From positions 310,001-374,000 of the forward strand of contig CATQHC010000009.1 of assembly GCA_958295775.1 (NCBI GenBank): a DNA stretch of 64,000 bases, in the 5' to 3' direction. Of the stretch, positions 45,433 to 54,665 are shown in pieces. The notes under the pieces were generated by a model. It was not told the origin of the DNA and made no database searches. It worked only from the letters and a program-made list of their open reading frames with translations. This DNA comes from Chloroflexota bacterium (GTDB lineage Bacteria > Chloroflexota > UBA11872 > VXOZ01). The translations under genes were made by a program, and so were the position numbers. How positions within the stretch are numbered: the stretch's first letter is position 1; every line of letters starts with the position of its first letter.

Positions 45433-46347
45433 ATGGCCGATCTCGCAATCACCACCCACCAGCTACGCAAAGTCTATGGCGACACGCCTGCCGTCGCGAG
45501 CCTTGATCTCGCGGTGCCGCAGGGAGAAATCTTTGGCTTTCTCGGACCCAACGGCGCGGGCAAGAGCACGTGCGTAAAGATGCTCTTGGGCTTGGTCTTT
45601 CCGACGGGCGGCAACGGCACGTTGTTAGGCGCTCCCTTGGGCGACCGTCACGTCAAAGCACGAATTGGCTTTCTGCCGGAGCTCTTTCGCTTTCACGAGT
45701 GGTTTACTGCGAGGGAGTTTCTCAACTTTCACGGCAAGCTCTACGGCATGAGCGCCAGGCAACGTAAGGAGCGTATCTCGGCAGTCCTGGCACTCGTCAA
45801 TCTAGAGCACACCGCCGGCCAACAACTGCGCACCTTCTCCAAAGGCATGCTCCAACGCATTGGCATTGCCCAGGCGCTGCTCCATGATCCGGAGTTGATC
45901 TTCCTCGACGAGCCCACCAGCGCCCTGGACCCAATCGGCCGCCGTCTCGTGCGGGACATTATCCGCAAACTCAAAGCCGAGCAGAAAACCGTCTTCCTCA
46001 ATTCTCACCTGCTCTCGGAGGTAGAAGCGGTTTGCGACCGCGTGGCAATCATCCAGCGCGGCGAAGTGGTGCGCGACGGCACGTTGGACGAACTCCTCGC
46101 TGCCCGCCGGCTGCTGGACATTCATGTAGAGAGTATGAGCGCCGCTGTCTTGGAGCGCGTGAAGTCGCAGTGGACCGTCGCGACAAGCGAGGGCAATCAG
46201 TTTACGCTGGCCCTGGATGACCCCGCAGACGTGCCGCGCGTCGTGGAGTTGCTCGTCACCGGCGGCGCCGACGTACACCATGTGGCGCTCCGCCATGAGA
46301 GCCTGGAAGACCTATTCGTGCGCACCGTGGATGACACCGGCTCATGA
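45433..46347 (+). CDS. ABC transporter ATP-binding protein (ABC-2 exporter)
   Basis: A 304-residue ATPase. Motifs in order are Walker A GPNGAGKST, Q-loop at FLPELFRFHEWF, signature FSKGMLQRIGIAQALL (SKG replaces the usual SGG), Walker B ELIFLDEPTSALDP and switch histidine LNSHLLSEVE. The C-terminal tail (about 215-304) is typical of exporters with ABC-2 permeases. Substrate unknown. It is followed by its permease gene with a 31-bp gap, and begins 14 bp after the amidohydrolase. Confidence 0.92.
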   Translation: MADLAITTHQLRKVYGDTPAVASLDLAVPQGEIFGFLGPNGAGKSTCVKMLLGLVFPTGGNGTLLGAPLGDRHVKARIGFLPELFRFHEWFTAREFLNFHGKLYGMSARQRKERISAVLALVNLEHTAGQQLRTFSKGMLQRIGIAQALLHDPELIFLDEPTSALDPIGRRLVRDIIRKLKAEQKTVFLNSHLLSEVEAVCDRVAIIQRGEVVRDGTLDELLAARRLLDIHVESMSAAVLERVKSQWTVATSEGNQFTLALDDPADVPRVVELLVTGGADVHHVALRHESLEDLFVRTVDDTGS

Positions 46348-46378
46348 CCGCCCCATGCGAACACAGGAGCACTCTAGC

Positions 46379-47224
46379 TTGACCGGTCCCATACTCATCA
46401 TCGCCCACATAACCCTGCAGGAAGGCGTGCGGAAGAAGGCCGTGCTCGGGGGCGTGTTGCTCGCTGCCGCCTTCCTCGCCCTCTATGGCTTGGGCATGTA
46501 TTTTGTCATGCGCGACCTACGGGTACCCGAAGGCTTTGTGGACCCGGATGTGTTTCGCGACGCCGTTGCGGGGCAGCTCTTGGCTTCTGCGCTCAACGTC
46601 GCGGGCATGCTGACGGCGCTGGTAGCTATCTTCACGTCTGCCGGCGCGATTGCCACCGAAGTTGAGCAGAACACGCTCCATGCCATCATTCCCAAACCGC
46701 TCATGCGGTGGCAGGTACTGGTCGGCAAGTGCTGCGGCTTAGGCGCGATGTCCGCTGCGTTCGCCATAGTGACAACCCTAGCCCTGCTCAGCTTGACCTG
46801 GATTTTCGCGGGGTTCTTCTCGTGGTCGAGCTGGCAGTCCGCGCTCTTACTCGGATTGCTTGGAATTCTGCTCACGTGCGTAACCGTGTGCGCGAGCACG
46901 CTCCTCTCCAGCCTTACGGCGGGAGTTACCGTAATCATGCTGTACGGCTTGGCCTTGGTGGGCGGCATGGTGGAGCAACTCGGCGTGCTTCTGCAAATCC
47001 AAGTGATGCAGAATATTGGCGTTATCTCCAGTCTCGTGCTGCCGTCCGATGCGCTGTGGCGCATGGCTGCGCAGCGGCTGGACGTGCAAAAGTTCGCCGG
47101 CCTCGCGGGCGGCCCGTTCGAAGGCTTCAGTCAACCCTCTATCTTCATGCTCGCCTGGGCGCTCATGTACATCATCCTTGCCGTGCTGCTCGGCGTGCGG
47201 GTATTCGGGCGTAGAGACCTATAG
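46379..47224 (+). CDS. ABC-2 type transporter permease
   Basis: A 281-residue membrane protein with six predicted helices. The first follows a cytoplasmic start (TGPILIIAHITLQEGVRKKAVLGGVLLAAAFL). The segment SAGAIATEVEQNTLHAIIPKPLMRWQ (about 75-100) is the ABC-2 coupling loop. I chose a TTG start because AGGAG lies nine bases before it; an in-frame ATG at 46355 lies 24 bases upstream and cannot be excluded. It forms an exporter with the preceding ATPase. Substrate unknown. Confidence 0.85.
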   Translation: MTGPILIIAHITLQEGVRKKAVLGGVLLAAAFLALYGLGMYFVMRDLRVPEGFVDPDVFRDAVAGQLLASALNVAGMLTALVAIFTSAGAIATEVEQNTLHAIIPKPLMRWQVLVGKCCGLGAMSAAFAIVTTLALLSLTWIFAGFFSWSSWQSALLLGLLGILLTCVTVCASTLLSSLTAGVTVIMLYGLALVGGMVEQLGVLLQIQVMQNIGVISSLVLPSDALWRMAAQRLDVQKFAGLAGGPFEGFSQPSIFMLAWALMYIILAVLLGVRVFGRRDL

Positions 47225-47317
47225 TTTACCCAGCAATGTCGCGGCAATTGGGTGAGGCGAGGAGCGACGAGCGGCAATGCACGCCAAGAAGAAGGGGTTG
47301 CACTGCCGGCAGTTCCC

Positions 47318-47936
47318 TTACACTTTCCGCGCGATCATCCTGCTCATCGCGTGTTGATGCAGAACGCCGCCGGACATACAGTCGAAGATCTCTTCAGTGC
47401 AGTACTCGATCTTCCAGTCATGGTAGAGCGTCAGGAGCTCGCCCGACAGCCAGGGCTCCGCGCCCGGACGCCATCGGGTGCTTTGCCGATGAAAGGCTTG
47501 CGCACAAAGACTGAGAAGCAATGCAAGCCCCCACTGTTGGTACGCGCTTTGTAATGCCCGAATATTTCCCGGCGCAATTCTTGGGGAATGATGTGGAATA
47601 CGCCGGTAGAGAACAGAATATCGAAGCTTTTCTCTAGCCTGTATTCGTTCACATCTGCTTTAAAGACCGAGATTGGTATGCCTGCCGTCGCGGCAAGGCG
47701 TTCTGTCTTGCTACGCCCGCCGCCGAGAGGTCGAACGCCGTAACCCCATAGCCGCGGTGCGCGAAGTAAACGGCATTCCTGCCCTCGCCGCAGCCAATAT
47801 CAAGCAGCGTCACTGTTTGATCCGGCGGCAAGAGCTGCAAGACTTGCTGGCAAATTGCGGAAGGTTTCGTGCCCCAGTAATAGTCCTCAGCCTGGTATCG
47901 CTGTGCGTAGGAATCCTGTTGCATGGTTTTTTTCAA
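47318..47936 (-). pseudogene. SAM-dependent methyltransferase (TehB-like), disrupted by two frameshifts
   Basis: Three pieces in different frames read as one class I methyltransferase. The first (47936 to about 47710) has DYYWGTKPSAICQQVLQLL, the SAM-binding VTLLDIGCGEGRNAVYFAHRGY and VTAFDLSAAGVA. After loss of one base near 47710 (GCAAGACAG in place of GCAAAGACAG), the second (to about 47470) reads TERLAATAGIPISVFKADVNEYRLEKSFDILFSTGVFHIIP. A second shift near 47470 leads to WLSGELLTLYHDWKIEYC and the end MSRMIARKV. All family parts are present, so only the frame is broken. It could be a recent pseudogene or sequence errors. Confidence 0.75.
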
Positions 47937-48021
47937 CTCGCGTTAACTCAGAGAGGCAGCTATCCGCGTTGACCAAGTCCCAACCCCGTGCGCCGCATGC
48001 CCTTAGGAGTGCACTGCACAC

Positions 48022-49281
48022 TTACTCGTAGCGCAGCGCCTGGATGGGGTCCAAGCGAGCCGCGCGATTGGCGGGATAGATGCCAAAGAAGATGCCCACA
48101 GAGGCCGCCACGCTTACGGCAAGGAAGATGATGTCCAGCGTAACCGCGGTCTGCAAACTCTCGCCATCACCTCCAAACGGAATCTGCGCAATTCCGAACG
48201 AGATCAACGTGCCGAGCAGAATTCCCAGCACGCCCCCTAGCACACTCACCACCACGCTTTCCACGAGAAACTGAATGAGAATGTCGCGCCGCTTTGCCCC
48301 CACTGCCTTGCGAATGCCGATCTCGCGGGTGCGTTCGGTCACGGAGACGAGCATGATATTCATGATGCCAATGCCGCCTACCAGCAAGGAGATTCCCGCA
48401 ATCGCGCCCAAGAAGAGGGTAAAGACGCCAAGGGCCGCGCTGACGGCCTCGATGAGGTCCTTGGGACTCATGATGATGAAGTCGTCGTCCGCTTCTTCAG
48501 GGATTTCATGGCGTTCCCGCAGAATCTGCCTGATCCCCGCCGCGCCCGCGTCGATCGTCTCTTCCTGTTCATCCAACAGCTCTATGCTGATAGAATTGAC
48601 GGGCCGTTCACCTCGCGCGGTCACCCACCTACTGAGGCGCGCTTGCGCGGTAGTAATCGGTATCAAGATCGCGTTGTCGCTGCTGTTGCCGAAACCGCCG
48701 CTACCGCCCTGCTCCTCCAACACCCCAATTACGCGCAAGCGCAGGTTTTCCGCGCGGACGGTCTGGTCGATTGGATCATCGTCCGGAAACAGGTCTGCCG
48801 CGGCTTTGGAGCCCAAGACAGCCACGGAAGCGCGCGAATCTACGTCGATTTCAGAGATAGGCTGACCGTAGGCCAGCGTAAGATTGTTCACCGATATGTA
48901 ACTAGCGGTCACGCCCTGCACTGAGACATGCGTATCGTTGCCTTGCGCTACTACGCTGAGGCTGCGGCTGCTTCCTTCCGCAGCCACACCGACAACGGTC
49001 CCATCCCACGTCAACTCCTCCAGCGCCAGCGCATCTTCGTACGTGAGTTGCTGTGGGGGTTCCTCGCTTGGAGAACCGCCCGGCCGGCCGCTGAAGATGA
49101 AGAGGACGTTCGTGCCGGCCGCCTGCAACTCCGTAGTAATCTGCCTCTCCACGCCGCGACCGATTGACATGAGCGCAGTGACTGAGGCCACGCCAATAAT
49201 CATGCCCAGCAAAGTCAGGCTCGTGCGCAGCTTATTTGCAGCCAGGGCGCTGATGGCTACTTTCAATGTCGCGAAATTCAC
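48022..49281 (-). CDS. MacB-type ABC transporter permease
   Basis: A 419-residue FtsX/MacB-type permease. One N-terminal helix ([24 protein letters not shown], about 18-42) is followed by a periplasmic-type domain (about 45-270), then three C-terminal helices (about 285-410) around the cytoplasmic motif [27 protein letters not shown]. This is the MacB mechanotransmission layout. It overlaps the upstream ATPase gene by 4 bp and, with the adaptor gene before that, forms a three-part export operon. Substrate unknown (peptide or drug are usual). Confidence 0.92.
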   Translation of the reverse strand: MNFATLKVAISALAANKLRTSLTLLGMIIGVASVTALMSIGRGVERQITTELQAAGTNVLFIFSGRPGGSPSEEPPQQLTYEDALALEELTWDGTVVGVAAEGSSRSLSVVAQGNDTHVSVQGVTASYISVNNLTLAYGQPISEIDVDSRASVAVLGSKAAADLFPDDDPIDQTVRAENLRLRVIGVLEEQGGSGGFGNSSDNAILIPITTAQARLSRWVTARGERPVNSISIELLDEQEETIDAGAAGIRQILRERHEIPEEADDDFIIMSPKDLIEAVSAALGVFTLFLGAIAGISLLVGGIGIMNIMLVSVTERTREIGIRKAVGAKRRDILIQFLVESVVVSVLGGVLGILLGTLISFGIAQIPFGGDGESLQTAVTLDIIFLAVSVAASVGIFFGIYPANRAARLDPIQALRYE

Positions 49282-50243
49282 GGGGCAACCTCACTAGACC
49301 GTGCTGGTGTTGCTGGGGAAGATCCGGCTTGCGAGGGAGTCTCCTCACCATCGTCAATTGAGGACTCGCTTGGAGCCTGGCCTGCCTCTGCACCGGAATT
49401 GGAGGATTCACCACCGGCAAAGTCGCCGCGCTCCTCGTCCGCAATGCGACCGTCGCGCATGCGGATGATGCGGTTAGTGCGGCGGGCGATCTCTTCCTCA
49501 TGCGTAATGAAGAGCACCGTAATGCCTCGATCGGCATTGAGTCGCAAGAGGAGCGCCATAAGCTCTTCGCTCGTGCGTGAATCCAAGTTGCCGGTGGGCT
49601 CGTCCGCCAGGATGATGGCAGGGTCGGTTACCAGGGCGCGGGCAATGGCGACGCGCTGCTGTTGACCGCCGGACAGCTCGGTTGGCTTGTGAGACATGCG
49701 GTCTTCCAGGCCGACGGCAATCAACGCCTCGCGTGCGCGGTCGCGCCAGCCGGCGCCGCCTTTCTGCAGCATGAGGTCTCTCGCCACACCGGCCCGTTGC
49801 TCCGCATCGGATAGTTCGTTCGGCGCCTTGCCCGCGCCAACCGGTGCGCCCGCAGCCGCCGGAGCGCTCTTCGCAGGTCTCTTCTGTCTATTCCCGCCGC
49901 CGTAGAGCAATGGCAGTTCCACTTGCTCCAATGCGCTCACTCGCGGCAGCAGGTTGAAGGACTGAAATACGAACCCTATCTTGCGGTTGCGAATTTCCGC
50001 CAAGCGATTGTCATCGAGCGTGGCAACGTCTTCGCCGTCCAGCAAGTAGTCGCCGTCATCGGGACGGTCCAGACAGCCAAGGATGTTCATAAGCGTGGAC
50101 TTGCCCGAACCCGAAGGTCCCGTGATGGCCAACAGGTCGCCCCGCTCCACGTTGAGCGAAACCCCGTCGAGGGCATGAATCTCAGAGCCACCCATCACGT
50201 AGGTCTTTCTGAGGTCGGACGTTTCGATCACAGAATCCCGCAT
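49278..50243 (-). CDS. MacB/LolD-type ABC ATP-binding protein with unusual insertion
   Basis: A 321-residue ATPase. Motifs are Walker [10 protein letters not shown] (42-50), Q-loop [24 protein letters not shown] (about 93-117), signature [16 protein letters not shown] (190-205), Walker [14 protein letters not shown] and switch histidine [11 protein letters not shown]. Between PLLYGG and [10 protein letters not shown] lies an insertion of about 50 residues (116-165) rich in Ala, Lys and Gly that is not usual for the family. A Ser/Gly/Pro-rich C-terminal tail of about 60 residues is also atypical. The ATG was chosen because GGGGA lies five bases ahead. Second gene of the exporter operon. Confidence 0.9.
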   Translation of the reverse strand: MRDSVIETSDLRKTYVMGGSEIHALDGVSLNVERGDLLAITGPSGSGKSTLMNILGCLDRPDDGDYLLDGEDVATLDDNRLAEIRNRKIGFVFQSFNLLPRVSALEQVELPLLYGGGNRQKRPAKSAPAAAGAPVGAGKAPNELSDAEQRAGVARDLMLQKGGAGWRDRAREALIAVGLEDRMSHKPTELSGGQQQRVAIARALVTDPAIILADEPTGNLDSRTSEELMALLLRLNADRGITVLFITHEEEIARRTNRIIRMRDGRIADEERGDFAGGESSNSGAEAGQAPSESSIDDGEETPSQAGSSPATPARSSEVAP

Positions 50244-50305
50244 GGACGTCCCCAATGTCTCAATTCATGCAAAGCCCGCAGGCTCTTTCTTTACCCAAAC
50301 TTCGT

Positions 50306-52159
50306 TTAGCGTGTGCGAATATCAATGCCACCGCCGCCGATGCTCCCGCCCACTCGTGACGGTATGGCGACCTCTTCCCCTTCGCTGATGCCGCTCAGGA
50401 TTTCCGAAACTTCGCTGTCCCGTACGCCAACCTCAACGACACGCCGTTCCAGCTCGTCCCCTGCTTGCCGCACGTAGACGACGCGCTCGTCACCTTCCCG
50501 TCGGATTGCCCTATTAGGCAGCAGCAGGACGTTTGCAAGGCTTGAAACTTCGATCACGGCGTTTGCGGAGAGACCTCCCCGCAGGTCTTGGTTACCCGGT
50601 TCCAGCCGAATTGTGATGGGATAGAGCACCACGCCCTGTTGTTCAACAGCGGTTGGGGAGATTGTCTCTACCGTGCCGGCGATCTTCTCATCGGGAGACG
50701 CATACGTGGTCACTACAACCGGCTGCCCGACTTGAATGGACGAAACATCTGCCTCGTCCACTCTTGCCTGCATTTCGATCCGGTCCGCGCGCACCAGTGT
50801 GACAACCTTATTGCCTGCCTTCTGACCGACATAGCCCTCCACGGCAGCCACCACACCGGCAAACGGCGCCCGCAACACGGCTTGGGTCAAGTCGCGTTTC
50901 GCTTTCTCAAGATTCAATTGCGCGCGCTCGACCTGAAGCTGCTGCAGCTCCACCTCCTGCGAATTGGCGCCGGCGCGGACTGTGTCCAAGTCGAGGCGGG
51001 CACGTTCAATATCGTTGTCCGCCTTTCGCTGCGCCTCTTCGAGCTCGGTTTGGGCAGTCTGCACCTTATCCCTGGCTTCTTCTACTTTCTCCGTGCTCGG
51101 CTGCACCAGCGCATTTTGTTCGTCAATAGCGATTGCCAGCGCATCCCTCGCGCTCTGGACCTCTCGTTCGGCTGCTTGCAGATCACTGTCCGCCGACACG
51201 CGCACGCTCTCTAGGTTGAACTCCGCCTCTAGCACCTTATCCGTAAGCTCGCCAACAATGGTGCCTGGAGGTGGATTGTCGGACAATTCGGCCTGTCGAA
51301 TGCTAATCTCCGGGTCGACGCGATCCTTCACCTCGTTGAAATTCCTCTCAGCGTCTTCCAATTCGGCACGGTGTGATTCATTATCATCCTTGCGCACTCT
51401 CTCCGCCGCATCGTCGAGACGCTTCTGAGCTTCTTCCAACTCGCTGGTGTATTCCTCGATGTCTTTACGTACGCGTACCTTCTCCACATCAACTCTGTTT
51501 TGCGCGGCCTGACGTGCGTTTTTTGCCGCTTTGATTTTTGCAGCGCCACCGCCGGCGCGCAGCGCAGCCAGCCTCTCTTCCGCTTGTAGCAGGGCGCTTC
51601 TGGCGTCGGCCACTTTCTTATCGGCTGCCTTTACGCCGCTCTCTTCAGGATTAAGCAAGTCCGCCAGCGCTTTTTCGGCATCTTCCAAGGTAGTTCTGGC
51701 ATTTCTCAGATTTGCTTCCGCCTGGGACTGCGCAGATTCCAAAGCGAGTTCCGCCTTGCGCACATCCTCTGAAGCGCTCGGCGCCAGGAGCTTTTCCAGG
51801 TTAATTTCAGCGGTACGCAAATTCGACTCTTCCCGCAGCACCGCATCCCGTAGTTCCAGGTCGTCCAGAGAGGCAAGCTGGTCGTCTTTCTCCACGGCAT
51901 CCCCTACGGCAACAAAGACCTCAAGGATGTCTCCCATCACAGGAAAGGCGAGCTCCACTTGCTCCGGATACACAATGTTTCCTGAGGCGTTCACCGTAGT
52001 CATAATCGTCCCGCGAGTGACCGTGACAAACTCAGTTTCCGCAACGACCTGGCCTTCGTCGTCATCGCCGCCGAGAAACTGCAAAACGGCAAATCTTGCA
52101 CCAACAATGAAGGCTGCCAAGATAACTATCAGGACGATGATTTTCTGCCATCTAGCCAC
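50306..52159 (-). CDS. HlyD/MacA-like efflux adaptor with long coiled coil
   Basis: A 617-residue membrane-fusion protein. The N-terminus is a membrane anchor (KIIVLIVILAAFIVGARFAVLQFL, about 5-28). A lipoyl-like half (TVTRGTIMTTVNASGNI, VFVAVGDAVEKDDQLASL) is split by a very long helical hairpin (about 105-425), full of heptads rich in Glu, Arg and Ala. The beta-barrel part ends LLLPNRAIRREGDERVVYV. MacA-like proteins usually have about 370-400 residues, so the hairpin is greatly extended. It is the first gene of the operon with the MacB-type ATPase and permease. In an organism without an outer membrane its role would have to be at the cell envelope. Confidence 0.9.
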   Translation of the reverse strand: MARWQKIIVLIVILAAFIVGARFAVLQFLGGDDDEGQVVAETEFVTVTRGTIMTTVNASGNIVYPEQVELAFPVMGDILEVFVAVGDAVEKDDQLASLDDLELRDAVLREESNLRTAEINLEKLLAPSASEDVRKAELALESAQSQAEANLRNARTTLEDAEKALADLLNPEESGVKAADKKVADARSALLQAEERLAALRAGGGAAKIKAAKNARQAAQNRVDVEKVRVRKDIEEYTSELEEAQKRLDDAAERVRKDDNESHRAELEDAERNFNEVKDRVDPEISIRQAELSDNPPPGTIVGELTDKVLEAEFNLESVRVSADSDLQAAEREVQSARDALAIAIDEQNALVQPSTEKVEEARDKVQTAQTELEEAQRKADNDIERARLDLDTVRAGANSQEVELQQLQVERAQLNLEKAKRDLTQAVLRAPFAGVVAAVEGYVGQKAGNKVVTLVRADRIEMQARVDEADVSSIQVGQPVVVTTYASPDEKIAGTVETISPTAVEQQGVVLYPITIRLEPGNQDLRGGLSANAVIEVSSLANVLLLPNRAIRREGDERVVYVRQAGDELERRVVEVGVRDSEVSEILSGISEGEEVAIPSRVGGSIGGGGIDIRTR

Positions 52160-52282
52160 CGCTCTGTCTCCAAACTGTGCTGAATTGGTGTCCTACTGAC
52201 TCTTGCGGCTTCTTCTTGCGCTATCTCGCCCGTGCCTGTGGACGAAACAGGTACGTCAAGCAGTAGAATAGAATAGTCTATC

Positions 52283-52296
52283 TATACTAAAGTATA
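52283..52296 (-). promoter_or_regulatory. Palindromic TATACT-AA-AGTATA
   Basis: A perfect inverted repeat TATACT-AA-AGTATA. The TATACT copy on the minus strand can act as a -10 box for the export operon about 125 bp downstream, with the repeat as an operator. There is no clear -35 box. Confidence 0.3.
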
Positions 52297-52407
52297 CCAG
52301 CCTGACTTGAAGAGCCGCTGGTCGGAGTTTCAATTGTTGTTCCCGCATCCGATTTGCCCATCAACGTTAGCCGTAGTTCAAATCTCAAACTAACGACGTC
52401 CAGATAT

Positions 52408-52429
52408 TATAATATATAGTTTGCAAACT
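52408..52429 (+). promoter_or_regulatory. -10-like box and 12-bp palindrome
   Basis: TATAAT (52408-52413) is followed by the perfect palindrome AGTTTGCAAACT (52418-52429), suitable as a promoter and operator for the SDR gene (ATG at 52556). No good -35 box was found. Confidence 0.35.
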
Positions 52430-52555
52430 TACAAATACGGTTTACATTTCATCATAGCATTGTAACTTGAACAACTACGATCATTAACATGTATATAGAA
52501 TAGCCATTAGAGATTACCGCGCTATTGTTTGGCGCTGTGCAGGAGGAGCATCACG

Positions 52556-53350
52556 ATGGTAACTCAACGCTTGGCAGGCCGCGCTGCCCTTGTCACGGGC
52601 GGTAGCCGCGGCATCGGCAGAGCAATCGGTCGGGGGCTGGCAGCAGAGGGCGCAGACGTGGCCCTGGCGGCGCGCACGTCCGACGACTTGAGCGAAGCCG
52701 CACACTCGATTGCGCAAGAGACAGGCAGCAGGTCACTTGGCATTGCCGCGGACGTAACGAGCCTTGATGCAATTCAAGAAGCGCTGCACACAGCCAACGC
52801 GGAATTTGGCCGGCTCGACATTTTGGTAGCATGTGCAGGTGGCGGCGTGGTCGGCGGCAACTTTGACGTGCCGGATTCGGCCTGGGAAGAGCAAATTCGC
52901 CTAAAGTTGCTGGGCTACATTCGCTCAGCGCGGGAAGCCGTGCCGTTCCTGCGGCAGAGCGGCGGCGGCGCGATAGTCCTGATTGGCGGCGGCTCTGCGC
53001 ACGATCCTTCTACACATCTGGCCATTGCGAGTGTGATGAACGCCGGTCTGCTCGCATTCACCAAGACATTCGCGGATGAAGTAGCGTCAGACGGCATCCG
53101 CATCGTCATGGTGAATCCCGGCCTCACGGAAACCGGCTTGATCGATGACATGGCGCGGCAGAACGAGCGCCTGCGGGGCGTGCCGGCACAGCAGGCGGCC
53201 GACGAGATGCGCGCTCCCAACCCGTTAGGACGCATGACGATGCCGGAGGATGTCGCCAACTTGGTAGCCTTTCTGGTCTCGGACCGCGCCGCCATGATAA
53301 CGGGCACGTCTATCGACATCGATGCCGGCGCGCGCCGGGGGCTGGCATGA
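52556..53350 (+). CDS. SDR-family oxidoreductase lacking the usual YxxxK
   Basis: A 264-residue short-chain dehydrogenase-like protein starting MVTQRLAGRAALVTGGSRGIGRAIGRGL with AGGAGG ahead of the ATG. The nucleotide motif TGGSRGIG (about 14-21), DVTSLD, CAGGG and the NPGLTETGL segment are intact. At the catalytic site the segment STHLAIASVMNAGLLAFTK replaces the usual Y-x-x-x-K (Tyr becomes Ile, Lys becomes Met) while the helix after it is kept. It may bind NAD(P) but use another mechanism, or be non-catalytic. The usual C-terminal motif is DIDAGAR. It precedes rmuC on the same strand by 97 bp. Confidence 0.85.
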   Translation: MVTQRLAGRAALVTGGSRGIGRAIGRGLAAEGADVALAARTSDDLSEAAHSIAQETGSRSLGIAADVTSLDAIQEALHTANAEFGRLDILVACAGGGVVGGNFDVPDSAWEEQIRLKLLGYIRSAREAVPFLRQSGGGAIVLIGGGSAHDPSTHLAIASVMNAGLLAFTKTFADEVASDGIRIVMVNPGLTETGLIDDMARQNERLRGVPAQQAADEMRAPNPLGRMTMPEDVANLVAFLVSDRAAMITGTSIDIDAGARRGLA

Positions 53351-53447
53351 ACGCTGAACGCTACCTGATGCAACGCGCCGTGTCCGGAGTTTTGGCGCCA
53401 CACACAACCGACAGACACCAAACATTTGGACCTCCAGTGGAGCATCT

Positions 53448-54665
53448 ATGGATACCGTTTCTCTAGTTGTGGGCGGCATCGCCGGGCTGGTGCTCGGCCT
53501 TGCCCTTGCCGCGCTCATTGGCCTATGGCGCAGGCAGACCGCCGAGGCCATCGGCGCGCGCATACGCGAACAATCCGAACGCGCGCAGCAAGAACACGTG
53601 CAAACTCTCTTGCAGTCTATGTCCGACCAGTTCCGCAGCCTTTCCCTGCAGGCGCTCAACCAGAGCACGAGCCAACTGGTTGAGATTGCCAAGAGCCAAC
53701 TCGGCGCACAGCAGACCCAGAACACCCAGGAATTCGAGGGCAAGAAGCGTCTCATCGATCAGCAACTCAATCAAATGGGCGCGACGTTGGAGCAAGTGCG
53801 CACGCTCATGACCGACGTACAGGCGCAGAGCGGCGAGCGCTTGAGCGCGCTTACCACAGAAATCCGCAATACCGCCGACCAGACCAAGCGCCTCACGGAA
53901 ACCACCAATACGCTGCGCGAGACCCTCGCCAACAGCCGCGCGCGCGGCGCCTGGGGCGAGCGCATGGCCGAGGATGTGCTGCGGGCAGCGGGCTTGTTGC
54001 CCAACATCCACTACACAAAGCAGGAAACCACTGCGGCAGGCACACGACCCGATTTCACCTTCAAGCTGCCCAAAGACCTGTTCCTAAACATGGACGTCAA
54101 GTTTCCGCTCGATAACTACCTCCGGGCGCTGGAAACGGAATCCGATACGGAACAAGCACAATTTGAGCAACAGTTCTTTCGCGACGTGCGCGCGCACGTG
54201 AAAGCAGTCACCTCGCGGGAATACATCGACCCTGCCGCCAACACCGTGGATTGCGTACTGCTCTTCATCCCTCTTGAACAAGTGTACAGCTTCATCATGC
54301 AGCGTGACAGCACACTCTTGGAGAATAGTCTCGCAAGCCGTGTCGTCCTTTGCTCGCCTTTCAGCCTCTTTGGCGTCCTTAGCGTCATTCGCCAGGCTGC
54401 CGAGTTCTTCTCACTCCAGCAGGCTGCGGGCGAGATGCTCACGCTCCTAGGCGCGTTCTCTAAAGAGTGGAACCGCTACGTTGACGCGATCAACCGGGTA
54501 GAAAGTGACATCCAAAAGCTCTCCAAGGACTTCGATGCGCTCACCGGCACCCGCCGCCGCGCGATGGAACGGCAACTCCACAAAGTAGAGACTCTGCGCA
54601 CGCAGCAAGCTGACGGTATTGCCGAGCTAGCGGACGGGGAGCAGTCTAAGCCTGAGACTGCATGA
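53448..54665 (+). CDS. rmuC: DNA recombination protein RmuC
   Basis: A 405-residue membrane-anchored protein. The N-terminal helix (SLVVGGIAGLVLGLALAALIGLW) is followed by a long coiled coil (about 25-160, with many QSM/QLG heptads) and the C-terminal nuclease-like RmuC domain: ARGAWGERMAEDVLRAAGL (about 165-183), PDFTFKLPKDLFLNMDVKFPLDNY (about 203-226) and DCVLLFIPLEQVYSF. The Asp and Lys of DVKFP are the expected PD-(D/E)xK-type residues. It limits DNA inversions and stabilises the genome in E. coli. It is 97 bp downstream of the SDR gene. Confidence 0.93.
   Translation: MDTVSLVVGGIAGLVLGLALAALIGLWRRQTAEAIGARIREQSERAQQEHVQTLLQSMSDQFRSLSLQALNQSTSQLVEIAKSQLGAQQTQNTQEFEGKKRLIDQQLNQMGATLEQVRTLMTDVQAQSGERLSALTTEIRNTADQTKRLTETTNTLRETLANSRARGAWGERMAEDVLRAAGLLPNIHYTKQETTAAGTRPDFTFKLPKDLFLNMDVKFPLDNYLRALETESDTEQAQFEQQFFRDVRAHVKAVTSREYIDPAANTVDCVLLFIPLEQVYSFIMQRDSTLLENSLASRVVLCSPFSLFGVLSVIRQAAEFFSLQQAAGEMLTLLGAFSKEWNRYVDAINRVESDIQKLSKDFDALTGTRRRAMERQLHKVETLRTQQADGIAELADGEQSKPETA

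Larger units (their letters stand above)
52160..52555. other. AT-rich divergent intergenic region
   Basis: 396 bp between the export operon and the SDR gene, with several AT-rich palindromes (see 52283-52296 and 52408-52429). No gene is supported. The base composition contrasts sharply with the GC-rich genes on both sides. Confidence 0.6.

Noticed and set aside
47318-47936. A second in-frame TGA selenoprotein candidate
   Set aside because: The pieces are joined by frame changes, not by an in-frame TGA, so recoding as selenocysteine does not restore the protein.
53347-53450. Short frame beginning ATGA at the SDR stop codon
   Set aside because: About 39 codons, no ribosome-binding site or conserved features, and overlapped by the rmuC start.
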